Part shown: one piece after another, positions 26,166 to 37,726 of the stretch
Layout: every line of letters starts with the position of its first letter
Position numbering within the stretch: position 1 is the stretch's first letter
DNA from: Thuidium tamariscinum
Taxonomy: Eukaryota > Streptophyta > Bryopsida > Hypnales > Thuidiaceae
Assembly: GCA_947034885.2 (NCBI GenBank)
Contig: OZ019759.1
Location: 2,482,501-2,546,500 of the forward strand
Reading direction: 5' to 3'
DNA length: 64,000 nucleotides
Notes under the pieces: generated by a model
The model's input: the letters and a program-made list of their open reading frames with translations, nothing else
The model's database searches: none
Told to the model about the DNA's origin: nothing
Translations under genes and position numbers: made by a program

Positions 26166-26863
26166 ATGAAATTTGACTTCAATCTCTTCGTCCATTTCTA
26201 TTTTATAATTTGGTGTGAAATCTATTTTCACTAGAAAATAGAAGGTATAAGATGTTCTTGGATTTCAGTTTCTTCGTAGGTGCTTCTTTATCTACAATGA
26301 TGCGATGAAAAGGATTTGAAAAACTTTGCTATTTTGAAAACACTTTTTTACAAGAAGTAAATATGAACTTGAATTTATTATATGAAATGTTTTAAACTAC
26401 TTGGTTTACCAGTGTTTTATAGTATAATATTTTTAGACTTTTATCCAAAATTACATGAATTACAATAATCTGATTCTGATTTAAAGGAAGACAAGTGGAC
26501 TATTTAGGGCAACATTAATTGTATGAGTTGGTAAAAATACAAAATCCTTCATGAAATGAAGTCAAATTTGCTATTTTAATAATAGTATTTTTAGTTTTTC
26601 AAGGAATAAGTTCAGTGTTATGTGCCATATGTGAATGCAAAGATGGGTTATCAAAACAAAAAACATTTACGTATTTATCTATATGAACTTGTAGTATCTA
26701 ATTTTTTCTAGAATTTTAGGTGTACTTTAATGTTCTTAAAAATATGGCCACTCGCTAAAGCGTAATAAAAGTCAATTTTGCGAAGAAATTGAATAACTAT
26801 CCTAAACTCTTAAGATCAAAATTACATTTAAATATTTTAGAAGACAAAGATTTTATGCCTATA

Positions 26864-26955
26864 GTAGAAAATGCAACGACGCTAGCGCTCGAGCGTGGAG
26901 CGATGAGCTTGTGAGCTGCGAGCGTGAAGGTTGTGAGCGGTGAGCCTGAAGCACC
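26864..26955 (+). repeat. Left TSD and TIR of element 2
   Basis: Duplication GTAGAAAATG at 26864-26873, then the terminal sequence with repeated GAGCG / GTGAGC words to about 26950. Confidence 0.88.
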
Positions 26956-27409
26956 TTTTTTTGGAGAAATTTCAGTTGAATTTTGTTTTTGGTTGACTTT
27001 TTCAAAAATTAGAACAAATTCTTTATTATTTATAGTAAATTTTGGTACCTATGACCGTGCCTCCTATAACCGTGGATTATCATAGAATCCTCTACTTTAG
27101 GGCAATTATTGTTTAGTGCTATGTATTTAGAGTTTATAAATTTTTTTTCTGAACCATAGCAAAGAATATGCCAACCACTTTAAATACAAAGACTTGTATC
27201 ACATTCCAATAGTAAATTGTATTTTTTTCACTACCCGGAATGTATATGGACAATTCCAAAAGTGAGTGAATTAAAGAAAGGTAAAAAAATAGAAACACAT
27301 GCCAAAAAAGATGCCTTCAAAATTAGAATATATCATTCAATTGCTCTATATGTAAAGAAATATAATATGAATGTAATACACACCAAAAACTAACCATACC
27401 TACTTAGAA

Positions 27410-30400
27410 ATAATGATGATCTTTGCTTGAACTAGAAATAGATTCAAGTCATTGAAGCTATATCTAAGTGCATAAATGAATTTGTCATCATGAATATCCA
27501 TCTTGCAAAATTACCTATACAAATAGTATAAGTGCTTACAATTTACACATTGCACTTTTCTTTTGACAAGTGATACTACTATACTGATAAAATTAGAGCT
27601 TATACATATAGGATATAAGGAAATATACCAATTGTCACTTGATATACATTTTTATTTGACTCCTCCCTAGTCTCCAACACCACTATTGCACCAAGTTCTA
27701 GAAGAGGTATAAAGATTACTTCCAGAATTTGTCCTCTAATATTTCCAACACTTTTCTATTTGTTTTATTGTTCTTTAGTTGGATCATTTGCAAGTCTTTT
27801 AATTGTTTGGTTGTTCTTTACTATTGGATGTGCATTTAGATTTGGTGGACATGATTGGTTGAAAAAGACAAGTTCAAAAATTTTAGCCATTGTAAAGAAT
27901 TTAGTTGGCAATAATGTGGGCTAGTTGTGGGGGCAAAAACTTGCATCCTATAAGAGTAAAGTCTTCTCTCGATTGAGATTGGTCCATATTAGTATAGACT
28001 GAATTTCAAGTAGCTCTGGCTAATCAATGACTCACTTCTTCTTTGTACCTTCTACACATCATTCAATGTCATTTTAACAGAAAGAGAAATCCACCACCTC
28101 TCACTTAGTTCAAAACTCTTATTTTCTACCATGATATGTTGGAGATTGGGTTTCCTTTCTATCCTTTGCAATCCTTGAAAGTACACTTGATGTTTGATGT
28201 TTGTTGTTGAGCAAAGCATCTTGCACTCAATTTGTATTTGATCCTTGCAATATGCCACTTCAATGTGTTACAATCGCATTTGCATACTACCAAACATCAC
28301 ATAGTAGAGAGGATTGACATCATTGCAATTTTGAGTACCTTTTATTAAATCTTCTATAAACTTTTTAGACCATATTTGAAGTTTTGAACGTATGGCTACA
28401 AGAAGTTGACTTTGTTTGATCTATATTAATCTCTTACATCACCAATAGGTACATCAAGTATCTTCTTTGTGCTTCCAAAAATTATTCTCCTTCTAGATGT
28501 GGTACTCAAGTTCCCACACCATGTGCTTTTGGCAATGTATTCAATACTTTTCCAATTTTTTTGAGGCATCTGGTGCATCTTGCACCTCTCAACTTCAATT
28601 CCTCCCTTTGATGATCTTGACCCTAATGCATATTTGCTTAGGTATGTTCGGTAGTTTGTCATTTGCATCCAGGTGCAAATATTGTCAAAACAAGATTCAT
28701 CAAACAAATTATTTTTTCTTCTTCCTAACATTTATAGCCACTTATTATATACCATTTTAGACAAATTATAGAAAATCATATACATCATCTTTTCTAAAGT
28801 GAGACCCTACAAATCCAATTATAGCAAAAAATGAGTACAAAATGGAAACACTATTGTCATGCCAATTATATTTCAAATTGCTTTGTATAGTTTCAAGCAT
28901 TTTAGTACAAGGTTTTAGGTCTAAAAGAGTATAATTTGAAAAGAATAAATAAATAGAATTTAAGAAATTTGTAGTATCCTGATTTTTTATATGAGATTAA
29001 AAATCTAATAAGATTGTACCTTGAAGTAGGTTGTCAAAGTTGCTCTAAACTCCAACGCACCACTTATAGAATGCAATGATTAGAGATATTTAGAACCATG
29101 AAATCCAATGGATTCTAAATACAATTCTTTTTTATATAAGAATAAAAATAGTGAAGGATTATATCTTCAACTAGAAAGTGATTCAAAATGGTCATTACTA
29201 AAGGCTATTTGAAGGGGGAGTTGAAAATGAAGGTATACTTAGAGCCGTCAGATCCAAAGGATGTCAAAGTGATGGCCCATACTAGTCCCATTTTAGAACC
29301 TTTCAAATTCTTATTACGATAAATTTTCAATCACTTGCACTAAAATATTTCACTAATTAGATCTAGTTATGAAAAAAATTCTTCCACTATCAAATTCAAA
29401 TCTCTAGTCTTCAATTTCTAATAGAATATAAAAATATTTTCAATACCAAAAGAAGATTCAATTACCATTGTCATGAAGCCTCTCCATTGTAAATATTGGA
29501 TATGCCAAAATGTAAGCCAGTGGTCTAATTAATGAAGTGAATCTTCACTTACAACTCTACATGAGAACCACCATGATCTAATTGCAAGAGAGCATGTCTT
29601 CGCTTCATTCAAAGTCTTTGATTCTTTGTATTGTTTACATACTGTAATGTACTATTGTTAGAATGTTTATTTGATGTGCTTCTATATAAGTTTGTAAATG
29701 AATTATTCCTATGTAGTAAACAAGCCCTCTCATGATTTTTTAAGACCTCATTTGCAGAACCACTACCATAAACAATGCAAACCACATTCCAATTGACCAT
29801 TTGACTATAGCACTATCTACCATGAACTCCTTAAAATTTGGCATATGCACTCCTTTTTTTTCACTTCAGTGTTTAACAACCTTCAAAACTACACTTGGAT
29901 CTCCATATCTTTTGATTTCATGCCACAAATTGCAATAGTCATTTCTTTCTTGTACTGAAAGTTGTACATGTGGCAAGCCATGGTGGTCAATTGTTCAAGT
30001 GCTTTGCATGGTCAAACATTATCTACGCATTCTGTAGATCACTTCCAAGTTGCATGTGCCTCATCAATTTGACTCTACTTCTAGGTCCTTCAATGAGCAT
30101 TTTGAAGATGTAAACCTTTTCTTTGCTACGGCTTGAGAAGATGTTATAGTGTATGAATTCAAACTTGGATTCCCACTTCATAGTCACAATTATGTCAATG
30201 AACCATTTTTGGTTGTTTGAACATAAAGAGGAGATGATATTCCATATACTACTATTTAGAAACTTGAAGCAATCTATGACCCCTTCTATTTCCTCTCCTT
30301 TTAAGATCTACTTCACTCCCTTTCTATGGTGAAATGAGTGGTTCATGAAATCTATACTAGCGGACAAGGCAATGGTGGAATTTGTGGCTATAAAAGTTTT

Positions 30401-30640
30401 GGCAACTTCATTAGCAATGAGTATAGTAATTTCTTTTGTAGAGTCTATATACATGATTTTTTCTATTGAGTGACTATGATTTCCTAAAAGAATTACAGCC
30501 CTACTCAAATTAAGGTTCTTACTACAACAATAGAAAATCTTTGCATCACAAGTGTCATTTTAGGAATCAATTCAAGAACCTTCTCCAATGTCATTTCAAG
30601 AATCTCGTTCATACTCTAGTGCCTTTCCATCTACACTAGC
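27410..30640 (-). pseudogene. Decayed MULE transposase of element 2
   Basis: Fragments on the minus strand keep the order of the element 1 transposase. At 30508-30308, SRAVILLGNHSH and ATNSTIALSA match MSRACIHLGNHMH and ATNSSIALAA. At 29800-29609, NWNVVCIVYGSGSANE matches NWNAIRIIYGSGDPKT. Near 28731-28426, MQMTNYRTYL matches MQMTNYRAFL, and near 27600-27430 the SWIM region is still recognisable at DNA level. Many stops and frameshifts. The N-terminal part is missing, cut off where an inverted fragment of the partner gene begins near 30714. Confidence 0.75.
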
Positions 30641-30713
30641 AATACATCCATTTTTTTTTGTCAAATTTAAAATGAAAAATAAGCAAAAGCAAAGTCATGC
30701 AATATCTTGAAAT

Positions 30714-31150
30714 TTAACTCACTTCTGTAAGGAAGCCAAGCCTATTAGAGGGATGAGCCACTATTAATAGTAGTTTGTCCATTTTTACCATCAAAGTATT
30801 AGTTCTCTCTTTTGCTTTCGTCTTTACAGCATGAATGACCTCTTTTAGCCTTTTGTTGCTTTTTGGTGTGGCATTAATATACTTTCTCATTGCAACATGT
30901 GCTACTTGAAAATATCTTGGTGCATGATTACCCCATTTTTTCACTTAGTTATCAAAAAAGTTTCAAAAGCATGCCAAACAAAAGGATTTGAATTTCTTGA
31001 AGAACATTGTATTTTTCTTTAAATAAATGATGTAAAAACCTCCATAAGTACAATGTATCATTTTTTGAAAACCATGCTTTCAAAACACCTTTTCTTCTTT
31101 GTGAGGCTAAGTAAGTAGATTTGTGAATCATTCACCAGCAAAAGTCTATA
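30714..31150 (-). pseudogene. Inverted fragment of the ParB-methyltransferase gene (exons 3-4)
   Basis: On the minus strand, YIVLMEVFTSFI near 31060-31020 matches exon 3 of the element 1 gene (SMSIEVFTSFIFR). At 30944-30714, FQVAHVAMRKY ... MDKLLLIVAHPSNRLGFLTEV matches exon 4 (ISAAANVAVRVY ... MGKLVVVANPMLGHEWLQEV). A second copy of the same exon 3 block lies on the plus strand at about 33550-33715, so element 2 has partial copies of this gene in both orientations. Confidence 0.65.
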
Positions 31151-31623
31151 CTTTTGCACTTGGTACAAAGTGAATGTCATATTCTACTCAATTTCAAAGC
31201 TATCTTTTTAGTCATGGTTTCAAAATATTTGAAAAATAAACCTTTGAAATAATCAATGGTATCAAAACTAGAAGTATCTTTCAACATCCTGTAAAGTTTA
31301 ATTGGATTCAACAGACCTTTATGGGGTGCTTGGAGGTGCCCTTCTTTTAGATACCCTGTTGAATTTCAAAACTATCTTTTTAGTCATGGTTTCAAAAAAT
31401 TAAAAAAATACTTTTTAAAAATTCAATGGTATCAAAATTAGAATTAATTGTAAGAGTAATATAAAGTTTAGTTGTATCCAAGAGAAATTGGGGGATGCTT
31501 GTCCAGAACTACCTCTCTTTTTAAAACCCTGCTGAATTTCAAAACTATCTTTTTGGTTATGATTTAAAACACTTAGGAATTTCTTTTTAAGAAAAAATTA
31601 AAGGATACCAAATTATGAGTATT

Positions 31624-31687
31624 ATGAGGCACTTCCAAGTTCCAAAAGGTCCGTCGGATGCGACGGACCTTTTTGAGGTGCCTCATG
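31624..31687. repeat. Foldback centred on GTCGGATGCGAC
   Basis: Arms AAAAGGTCCGTCGG and CGACGGACCTTTT are contiguous around the centre. Outer arms ATGAGGCAC (31624) and GTGCCTCAT (31679) extend the stem. Confidence 0.85.
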
Positions 31688-31879
31688 GTACCTCCAGTTT
31701 AGGTACCCTACTAAGTCCAAAATTAAATTTTTGGTCATAGTCTATAATTTTTTAATTTTTTTTCCTATATTAAGAATTAATCAAGAGAATTATATGCTAA
31801 ATTAATAAATAAAAATTCAAATTTTTTTATACTATGACCAAAAAATTGATTTTGGACTTAAAAAAGTACCTAAATTGGG

Positions 31880-31946
31880 GGTACCATGAGGCACCCCAAA
31901 AAGGTCCGTCGGATCCGACGGCCCTTTTGGAGGTGCCTCATAGTAC
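31880..31946. repeat. Foldback centred on GTCGGATCCGAC
   Basis: Same design as 31624-31687: outer arms GTACCATGAGGCACC and GGTGCCTCATAGTAC, inner arms AAAAAGGTCCGTCGG and CCGACGGCCCTTTT. It lies close to the middle of the larger inverted repeat. Confidence 0.85.
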
Positions 31947-32465
31947 TCCTAATTTGGGTTCCTTGAATTTTTCAAAAAAAAAATTTCCTAAATTTTTTAA
32001 ACCATGACCAAAAAGATAGTTTTGAAATTCAGCAGGGTATCTGAAAGAGAGGTAGTTCCAAGCATCCTCCAATTTCTTTTGGATCCAAATAAAATTTATA
32101 GGACTCTAAGAATTAATTATAGTTTGTATACCATTGACTTTTTCAAAATTATTTTTTCAATGTTTTGAAACCATAAGTAAAAAGATAGTTTTGAAATTCA
32201 GCAGGGTACCTAAAAGAGGGGCACCTCCAAGCACCCCATAAAGGTCTATTGAATCCAATTTAACTTTATGGGATGTTGAAAAATACTTCTAGTTTTGATA
32301 CCACTAACTTTTTCAAAGGGAATTTCTTTCAAAATATTTGAAACTATGACCAAAACCTTAATTTTGAATTCAATTGGGTACATAAAAGAGGGGAGCACTA
32401 AGTACCTTAAATGGTCTATTGGATCCTATGGAACTTTATGGGGTGGTTGGATACTTAGAATTAGA

Positions 32466-32525
32466 GTACCATGAGATACCTAAAAATAACCCGCTTCTTT
32501 TTGGAGTATCTCATGGTATCCCAAT
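32466..32525. repeat. Decayed member of the same foldback family
   Basis: Arms GTACCATGAGATACCTAAAAA and TTTTTGGAGTATCTCATGGTA flank a short loop; the central GGATCC core is gone. Confidence 0.6.
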
Positions 32526-33362
32526 TTTGGATACCATTGTAATATTCTTGTAGAAATCTTGAACTTTCAAAGGATTCTCTTTTGATGAACATTGATCATT
32601 TTAGTTATTCTTTCTATAAGCTAAGTAATCATTCAAGTGAAATTTTTGAACGATTGGAGATCTCAAAAATACTACTCATGTTTTAGAATCAGATGTCAAA
32701 TTTAATAAACTAAAACCCTAGCTACAAAGTGAATAACCATGCCATACCACTTTGCAAAGTGAATACTTGCCATTTTCTATTTCCAGATTTTGTGCACTCA
32801 AGCTTCAATGATTCCATCTTGCCAATGACAAAAGATCGTAGATGCCTAAAAAACAAGAATCATTTTTTTTCAAAATATTTGGGTCTACTCAACTGTTCCA
32901 ATTTCAGATTTTAGAACCTTTGAAGAAGTTCCTAATGAGATACTTATAGCTATGAGAGGGAATTTAGGAATTGAAATTTTACATTTGATTAAGCCTACCA
33001 AGGACAATAAATTTGAGCTCAGTAAAGCTTTGAAATTTCAATTGATTTTTGATTCTACATACATTATTCTTTTGTAGAATTCTTGGATAGCCTTTCTTGG
33101 ATCAGGGCTTTATACCTTTGATAATTGTATCCGAAAGAATTTGCTTTAGTTTTTAGCTGAGTTTCTAATTACATATAAATTTTCGATTCCAGACATGCTA
33201 GAGTCAAATAAGCTTGTTTGAGGGCATTTTTCTCTTACTTGTGACCCTCAATCCAATTTTCTATCGAAATTAACTAGAAGTGTTGTACTTTAGCGCATAA
33301 ACGCACTCTTTTGGTGGTTTTGCTTTCTTTTTTTCAAAAATGCCTTGTTTAAACTGCTCAGT

Positions 33363-33458
33363 GTGCCAAAATTGGGGGTACCACAAGATACTCTAGGAAA
33401 CACTGTCGGATCCGACGGTGTTTCCTAGAGTCTCTCGTGGTACCCCTAGAGTTGGCAC
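33363..33458. repeat. 96-bp foldback centred on GTCGGATCCGAC
   Basis: Arms GTGCCAA ... GGGGGTACCAC and GTGGTACCCC ... TTGGCAC enclose a perfect inner stem (ACTCTAGGAAACAC / GTGTTTCCTAGAGT) around TGTCGGATCCGACG. It shares the GGTACC arm and the TCGGATCCGA core with the foldbacks at 31.6 and 31.9 kb, but the middle of the arms differs. Confidence 0.85.
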
Positions 33459-33549
33459 ATTGAGAAGTATGTTTAAAAAATTATGTGAAATCATTTTTTG
33501 TTTAGGGTTTTTAGTTCAAATCCCAAGGCTTTTGCAAGCCAAAGAAAAC

Positions 33550-36184
33550 CAACCTTGTACATACTCTCTACTGGGTGCAAAAGTATAGCCTATTGCCTAT
33601 GTAAAGGTTCAATGAAATGCTCAGGCCTTTGGAGAGAAAGAAATGTATTGCACTGCCAACAAAAAGGATGGAGTACTCCATATCTATAGAGGTCTTCACT
33701 TCCTTCATCTTCAAGGTAAGACTTACAAAAGGCCTCTCCTTTACATCCACTCTCTGTTTCTTGTTATTGCCTTGGTTTCTTTCATTTGCTAAGGTTTGAA
33801 AAAAATGTGGGAATAGACAACAAGAGATTGCCATGGCAACTGGTAGATGCATCACTTTGAAGGTACGCAGAGACGACATCAATTGAGAATCAAACCGCAG
33901 AAGGGGAAACTCTATCCATGAGGGTGGAAGCCAAGAAGAAGAATGTCAAATTCTATTTCAAGATGATCAAGCTCTTCACCATTGCCAATCTCGCTTATGG
34001 AATGCGATTCCTTGAAGAGGTTAGTTGAATTGCTTCATTGATCATGTCTTCTCTCACTATCATTCTTCCTTGTATTCAAAATGAAATTCAATGGCTTTGT
34101 GTTTGTCTAGGTTGAGAGGCATTGAAGCTCTAATGAGGTGCCCGAAATGATACTCGACAAATTGAAGATGCTGGTCATCTGCAACACGACGCCATACCAC
34201 AAAATGAAGTTCCTCAAGTGGTAGAACACATCCATTCTGTCTCATGATGCTAGGAAGTTCCTAGCCAAACCCGTCGCTAAATTACATCTTGAACCATTCT
34301 TCAACAAGTACGTCTGGTATGTAGGGATAAGTTCATTTGTTCACACCATTTTAGATTCATGTTGTTATTTTTTTTGGTGGAAGTGCTTGTAGGTATTTTC
34401 TTTGCATCTCATGTTTTTGTACATGAAATGAATTTCTTGTTCTAATCAAAATTTTCTACAGATCGAGGATGCTTTGGTCCAATACTTCGATGGGATGGTC
34501 AAACATGACAATCTCAAGATTGACATGATGATCCCGCAGTAGCCAAAGACATTGCTTGACTACATTGAGGGATGGAGGAGGAAGATCTGGAACCAAGGAT
34601 TTGGACCTATCTTCAAAGGTGCTAATTACTTTAAGAAAGAAGATTCATTCATGAATTACAAAGGCTCCAACTTAGTGGTCCAAAGAGTTCTTTTCCAATA
34701 TGCTTTAAACATTGGTCAATGTTTTTCTAAAGTCATTTGCCTTATGCTTTGACCTTGTTGCTCACAATTCTATCATGTTTGTTGTTGAAGGATATACCAC
34801 TTAAAACTCAACAGGATATTGGTTGCTAGAGTTTGTTAATTCTCTCTATTCATTCAATTGATTGGCGTGGCAAGTACTTCAAGTATGAGCTCCAAGAAAA
34901 GGGGGCAATTGAATGAAGGGACTTGCCACCTTTCTTGTCCTCATGGTTGGACCGCAACTCCACTAATTGCATATTCTCTGCGAGCCAGCTATGCATATTC
35001 ACCACTGCTCATCTCAATGGAGGGACCTCATATTTGGAATGCTTTGTGGGATTCACCCATGAATCAGAGGTACAACTACGAGAATACTTGGAGGGCAAAG
35101 GGGCCATTGACTTGGAAGTGGATGAGTTCACTAGCTTGACGGATAGGCAGAGGAGGAAAGCCATTTAGAGGAGGGATGCTAACGACATGAAGAAGAAAGC
35201 ACGAGTCCAAGTTCTACTCAATGCCAAGGAGAAGAAGGAAGTGGAGAGACTTGCCAAGCTCACGGAAAAAGAAAGGGAAAGGAGAAGGAATAGGCCAACA
35301 ACAGAGGAAGAAGAAGGCAAAGGCGACCGCCCAAGTCCCAGCATCCTCCACAATTGATCAAGGCTTTAACTCTAGGTTGGATCCCAGAGTAGAGTAAAGA
35401 GGAAGGCCACTTTATCAGAGCTCTTGGAGGAGGTCATCACTCATGTGTCTTAAGGATTTCTTCTCACCAACAAAAAGTTCATCAAGTCCAAAGACTTGAT
35501 CCTAATGTCTCCATCGTAAAACTTGTGGAAGACATGGACTCCAACAAGCCCACTTGTTACAAGTCTTCGCCTTCTTGAGGAAAGTACTGACTTTAAACTT
35601 CAAATTGGTCATTGTTCATTTTGTCTCGTCAACATCAATAGTGTACATGCTACTTCTTCATTTGCCGATGTACTTCATGTTGACACTTGGCAGGTGTCCA
35701 CGACAAAAAAAAAAATATTTCTATGGGCAATGGAACACTTGATTGGGGGTAGATGTTGTCTTCTTCCACTGTCTTGAGAACTTGCCTATCCTAGGGTTTT
35801 CTTTTTTAAAAGATGATGTGCCCAATTAGAATGAAGACGTTGAAGATGAGGCCCTCCAGTCAACCTTTAGCTTTGCGTATAAGCTTCTCTAAGACAACAG
35901 CTACGTCATTGTCTTCTACTCATATGGCATCAAATCAAGGAGAGACATACTGAAGCAAAGTCTTTTTTTTGAGTCCTCAAAAAACTTTCGAGTTTCGACC
36001 TTCCCATCCATGCAAAACAAATGGCAAGTGCCTTTGTGACTTTTGGTTCATCTAAACCAAAACATCATAAAGATACATATGCCCTAAATGTTTTACAGTT
36101 TATAGATGGATCAATATATGAGGGTAGAAAGTCTTCTAAGTCATCAAAGAGTTCTCATTTTGAGATTGAGTCCTCAAAAATTTA
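33550..36184 (+). pseudogene. Decayed ParB-methyltransferase relative in element 2
   Basis: Segments line up with the element 1 gene: ISIEVFTSFIFKV near 33690 (exon 3), VERH-SSNEVPEMILDKL near 34111 and KFLKW-stop-NTSI near 34210 (exon 5), YIEGWRRKIWNQGF near 34555 (exon 6, YLEGWRIRVWDHAF), KYFKYELQEKGAI near 34875 (exon 7), a KKK/ER-rich linker near 35200-35350, YVIVFYS near 35910 (GALIIIHP), and NVLQFIDGS with a serine-rich tail to about 36184 (exon 11, TVLQYMDVT). The ParB exon and the motif I exon are missing. Many stops. It shares an in-frame TAG after the tryptophan codon (34222-34224) with the element 1 gene (17591-17593). Confidence 0.7.
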
Positions 36185-36479
36185 GACTCACGGAATTGAC
36201 ATATTTTGTGACTCAAACTATTGTATGTTTCCTTCTATTCTGATTGGATTTGTGTGTTTTATAGCTACATCTTGATACTTTATGGTATTCATTTTCATTT
36301 TTCATTGTATGAATTATACTTTAACCAACAACATTTCAACGTTCTCCCCTAAATACCAAATTCTAACTCAAAAAGATTGATAAACTTCACCCTAAAACAC
36401 TAAACCACGGTCATGAGACCCCCTTCACTTATCCACGGTCATAGGTCCAAAATGAAATTATTCCTTAAAAAAAATTCCC

Positions 36480-36549
36480 GCTCACAGGCTCACAGGCTCA
36501 CAGGCTCACGCTCCTAGGCTCGCCTGCTAGCAACCCTGGTAGAAAATGA
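36480..36549 (-). repeat. Right TIR and TSD of element 2
   Basis: GGCTCACA is tandemly repeated, followed by GCTAGCAACCCTG ending at 36539 and the duplication GTAGAAAATG at 36540-36549. Confidence 0.9.
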
Positions 36550-37726
36550 AAAGAAATATGCACAACAAATACGGATGGAGTATAGAAGTTCTAGGGACAT
36601 AACTAACAATATTTCATAGGAAATAATTTATTCTAAATCTTTAGGAAAGGCACATGTTCAAATGAATCATCAATGTTTTTTTGGTGAGTTTAAACCCTTG
36701 CAATTGAACCATTCGAGACCTTGAAATCCAAAGCCTAAAAGCGAGGAATTGAATTCTAAACCCCACATCTAAATCCTAAACCCTATAGGCTTCCACAATT
36801 ACGATTTAGGGTTCAAGTATAGGGTTTAGGGTTCAGATGTAGGATTTAGGATCCAGGTGTAGGGTTTAGGGTTCAATTCCCTACAGCTGGAAGTTCAACA
36901 CTAAAGGAAGAAGTTGAACCCTACAATCTAAAAAAAGTGAAAGCGTAGGACTAATTTACTGCTATTGGAATTCACTAAAAGGCGTGGGCAGCCACTGTGA
37001 AAGTTGGCTGAAAAGTTGCAGATTCCAGTGGTAGGAGTTCGGAAGTCAACGAACTACATTTAGTGTTTACAACTGTGGAGGGTCATAAAATAAGGAGCCG
37101 ACTATAAGATGCCGTCAATCTGTCAGGAGATACACGGAATTTCAATATTAACAACTTCGGACCGCTTATTCGGTGCACCAAAGTTGTCAAAGGCATCACC
37201 GAAAGTTTTGTTCTACTTGCCCAAATTTTTGCGTCCGAAGGCGGGTATTTGGACAAATTCAAATAATGTCCCTTACGCGCCTATTTTTCGTGCCCTTCCT
37301 GTCTTGAAGCTCCTGCTTCTCTTCTTGAGACGGCACTCATTTCGTCTTGCACGAAAGATTGACTGTACGCTCTCTTGTTGCTACCATACTTCGTTTTTTG
37401 TTTCTCAATCTTGCATTCGCTTCTACAACTTCTTTCAACTTCTTGGAGCTGTTTCATCTGTGGATACCAAGTACGTTTTTGGATTCAGGTACTTCTCTAC
37501 ATTGTCTGCAAGATCATCATCCTGCATAGTAAGTAGCAAGTAGTGTTTTCTATGAATCGCATGTTTGACTTATGTTTGTGCACACTTCTGTATTCTTTGA
37601 GATTATGTATTCATTCGGAAGTTGTGCAATGCAATTTACAATGACTTTCATCGAGTTGTTGATGGAGTTATTGTCTGGGGTATCTTCCGAATTTGTAGCC
37701 AGAAATTGCGGCATAGACATGTAATG
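36550..37726. other. Spacer with telomere-like words, then 5' region of the second DUF7869-like element
   Basis: From about 36755 to 36880 there are several CCTAAACCC and TTTAGGGTT words in both orientations, interspersed with other bases; this is not a true telomere array. A CT-rich stretch near 37300-37500 followed by a GTAAGT donor at 37529-37534 looks like the 5' untranslated exon of the transposase gene. The frame at 37109-37543 shows no domain. The element's left terminus was not found. Confidence 0.45.

Larger units (their letters stand above)
31180..32390. repeat. 1.2-kb imperfect inverted repeat in element 2
   Basis: Blocks of the left half (31180-31790) recur reversed and in mirror order in the right half (31830-32390): TTTCAAAACTATCTTTTT at 31366 and 31536 against AAAAAGATAGTTTTGAAA near 32020 and 32180; AACTACCTCTCTTTTT near 31511 against AAAGAGAGGTAGTT near 32043; and the GGTGCTTGGAGGTGCCC / GGGCACCTCCAAGCACCCC pair near 31325 and 32218. 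A transcript across it would fold into a long double-stranded hairpin. Confidence 0.8.
26874..36539. mobile_element. 9.7-kb older relative of the MULE (element 2)
   Basis: The exact 10-bp word GTAGAAAATG flanks it at 26864-26873 and 36540-36549. The left end starts CAACGACGCTAGCGCTCGAG; the reverse of the right end starts CAGGGTTGCTAGCAGGCGAG, so the termini are more diverged than in element 1. GAGC/GCTCACAGGCTCACA words repeat at both ends, and CCTATGACCGTG (27048-27059) and CCACGGTCATAGG (36433-36445) mirror each other, as in element 1. Gene layout is the same: transposase on minus at the left, ParB-methyltransferase relative on plus at the right. Both genes are badly decayed, and the centre has been rearranged into inverted repeats. 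Confidence 0.9.

Noticed and set aside
36755..36880. True interstitial telomere array
   Set aside because: TTTAGGG-like words are few, in both orientations and separated by other bases.
37109..37543. 144-codon frame before the second palindrome cluster
   Set aside because: No domain, CT-rich, and located where a 5' untranslated exon with a GTAAGT donor is expected.
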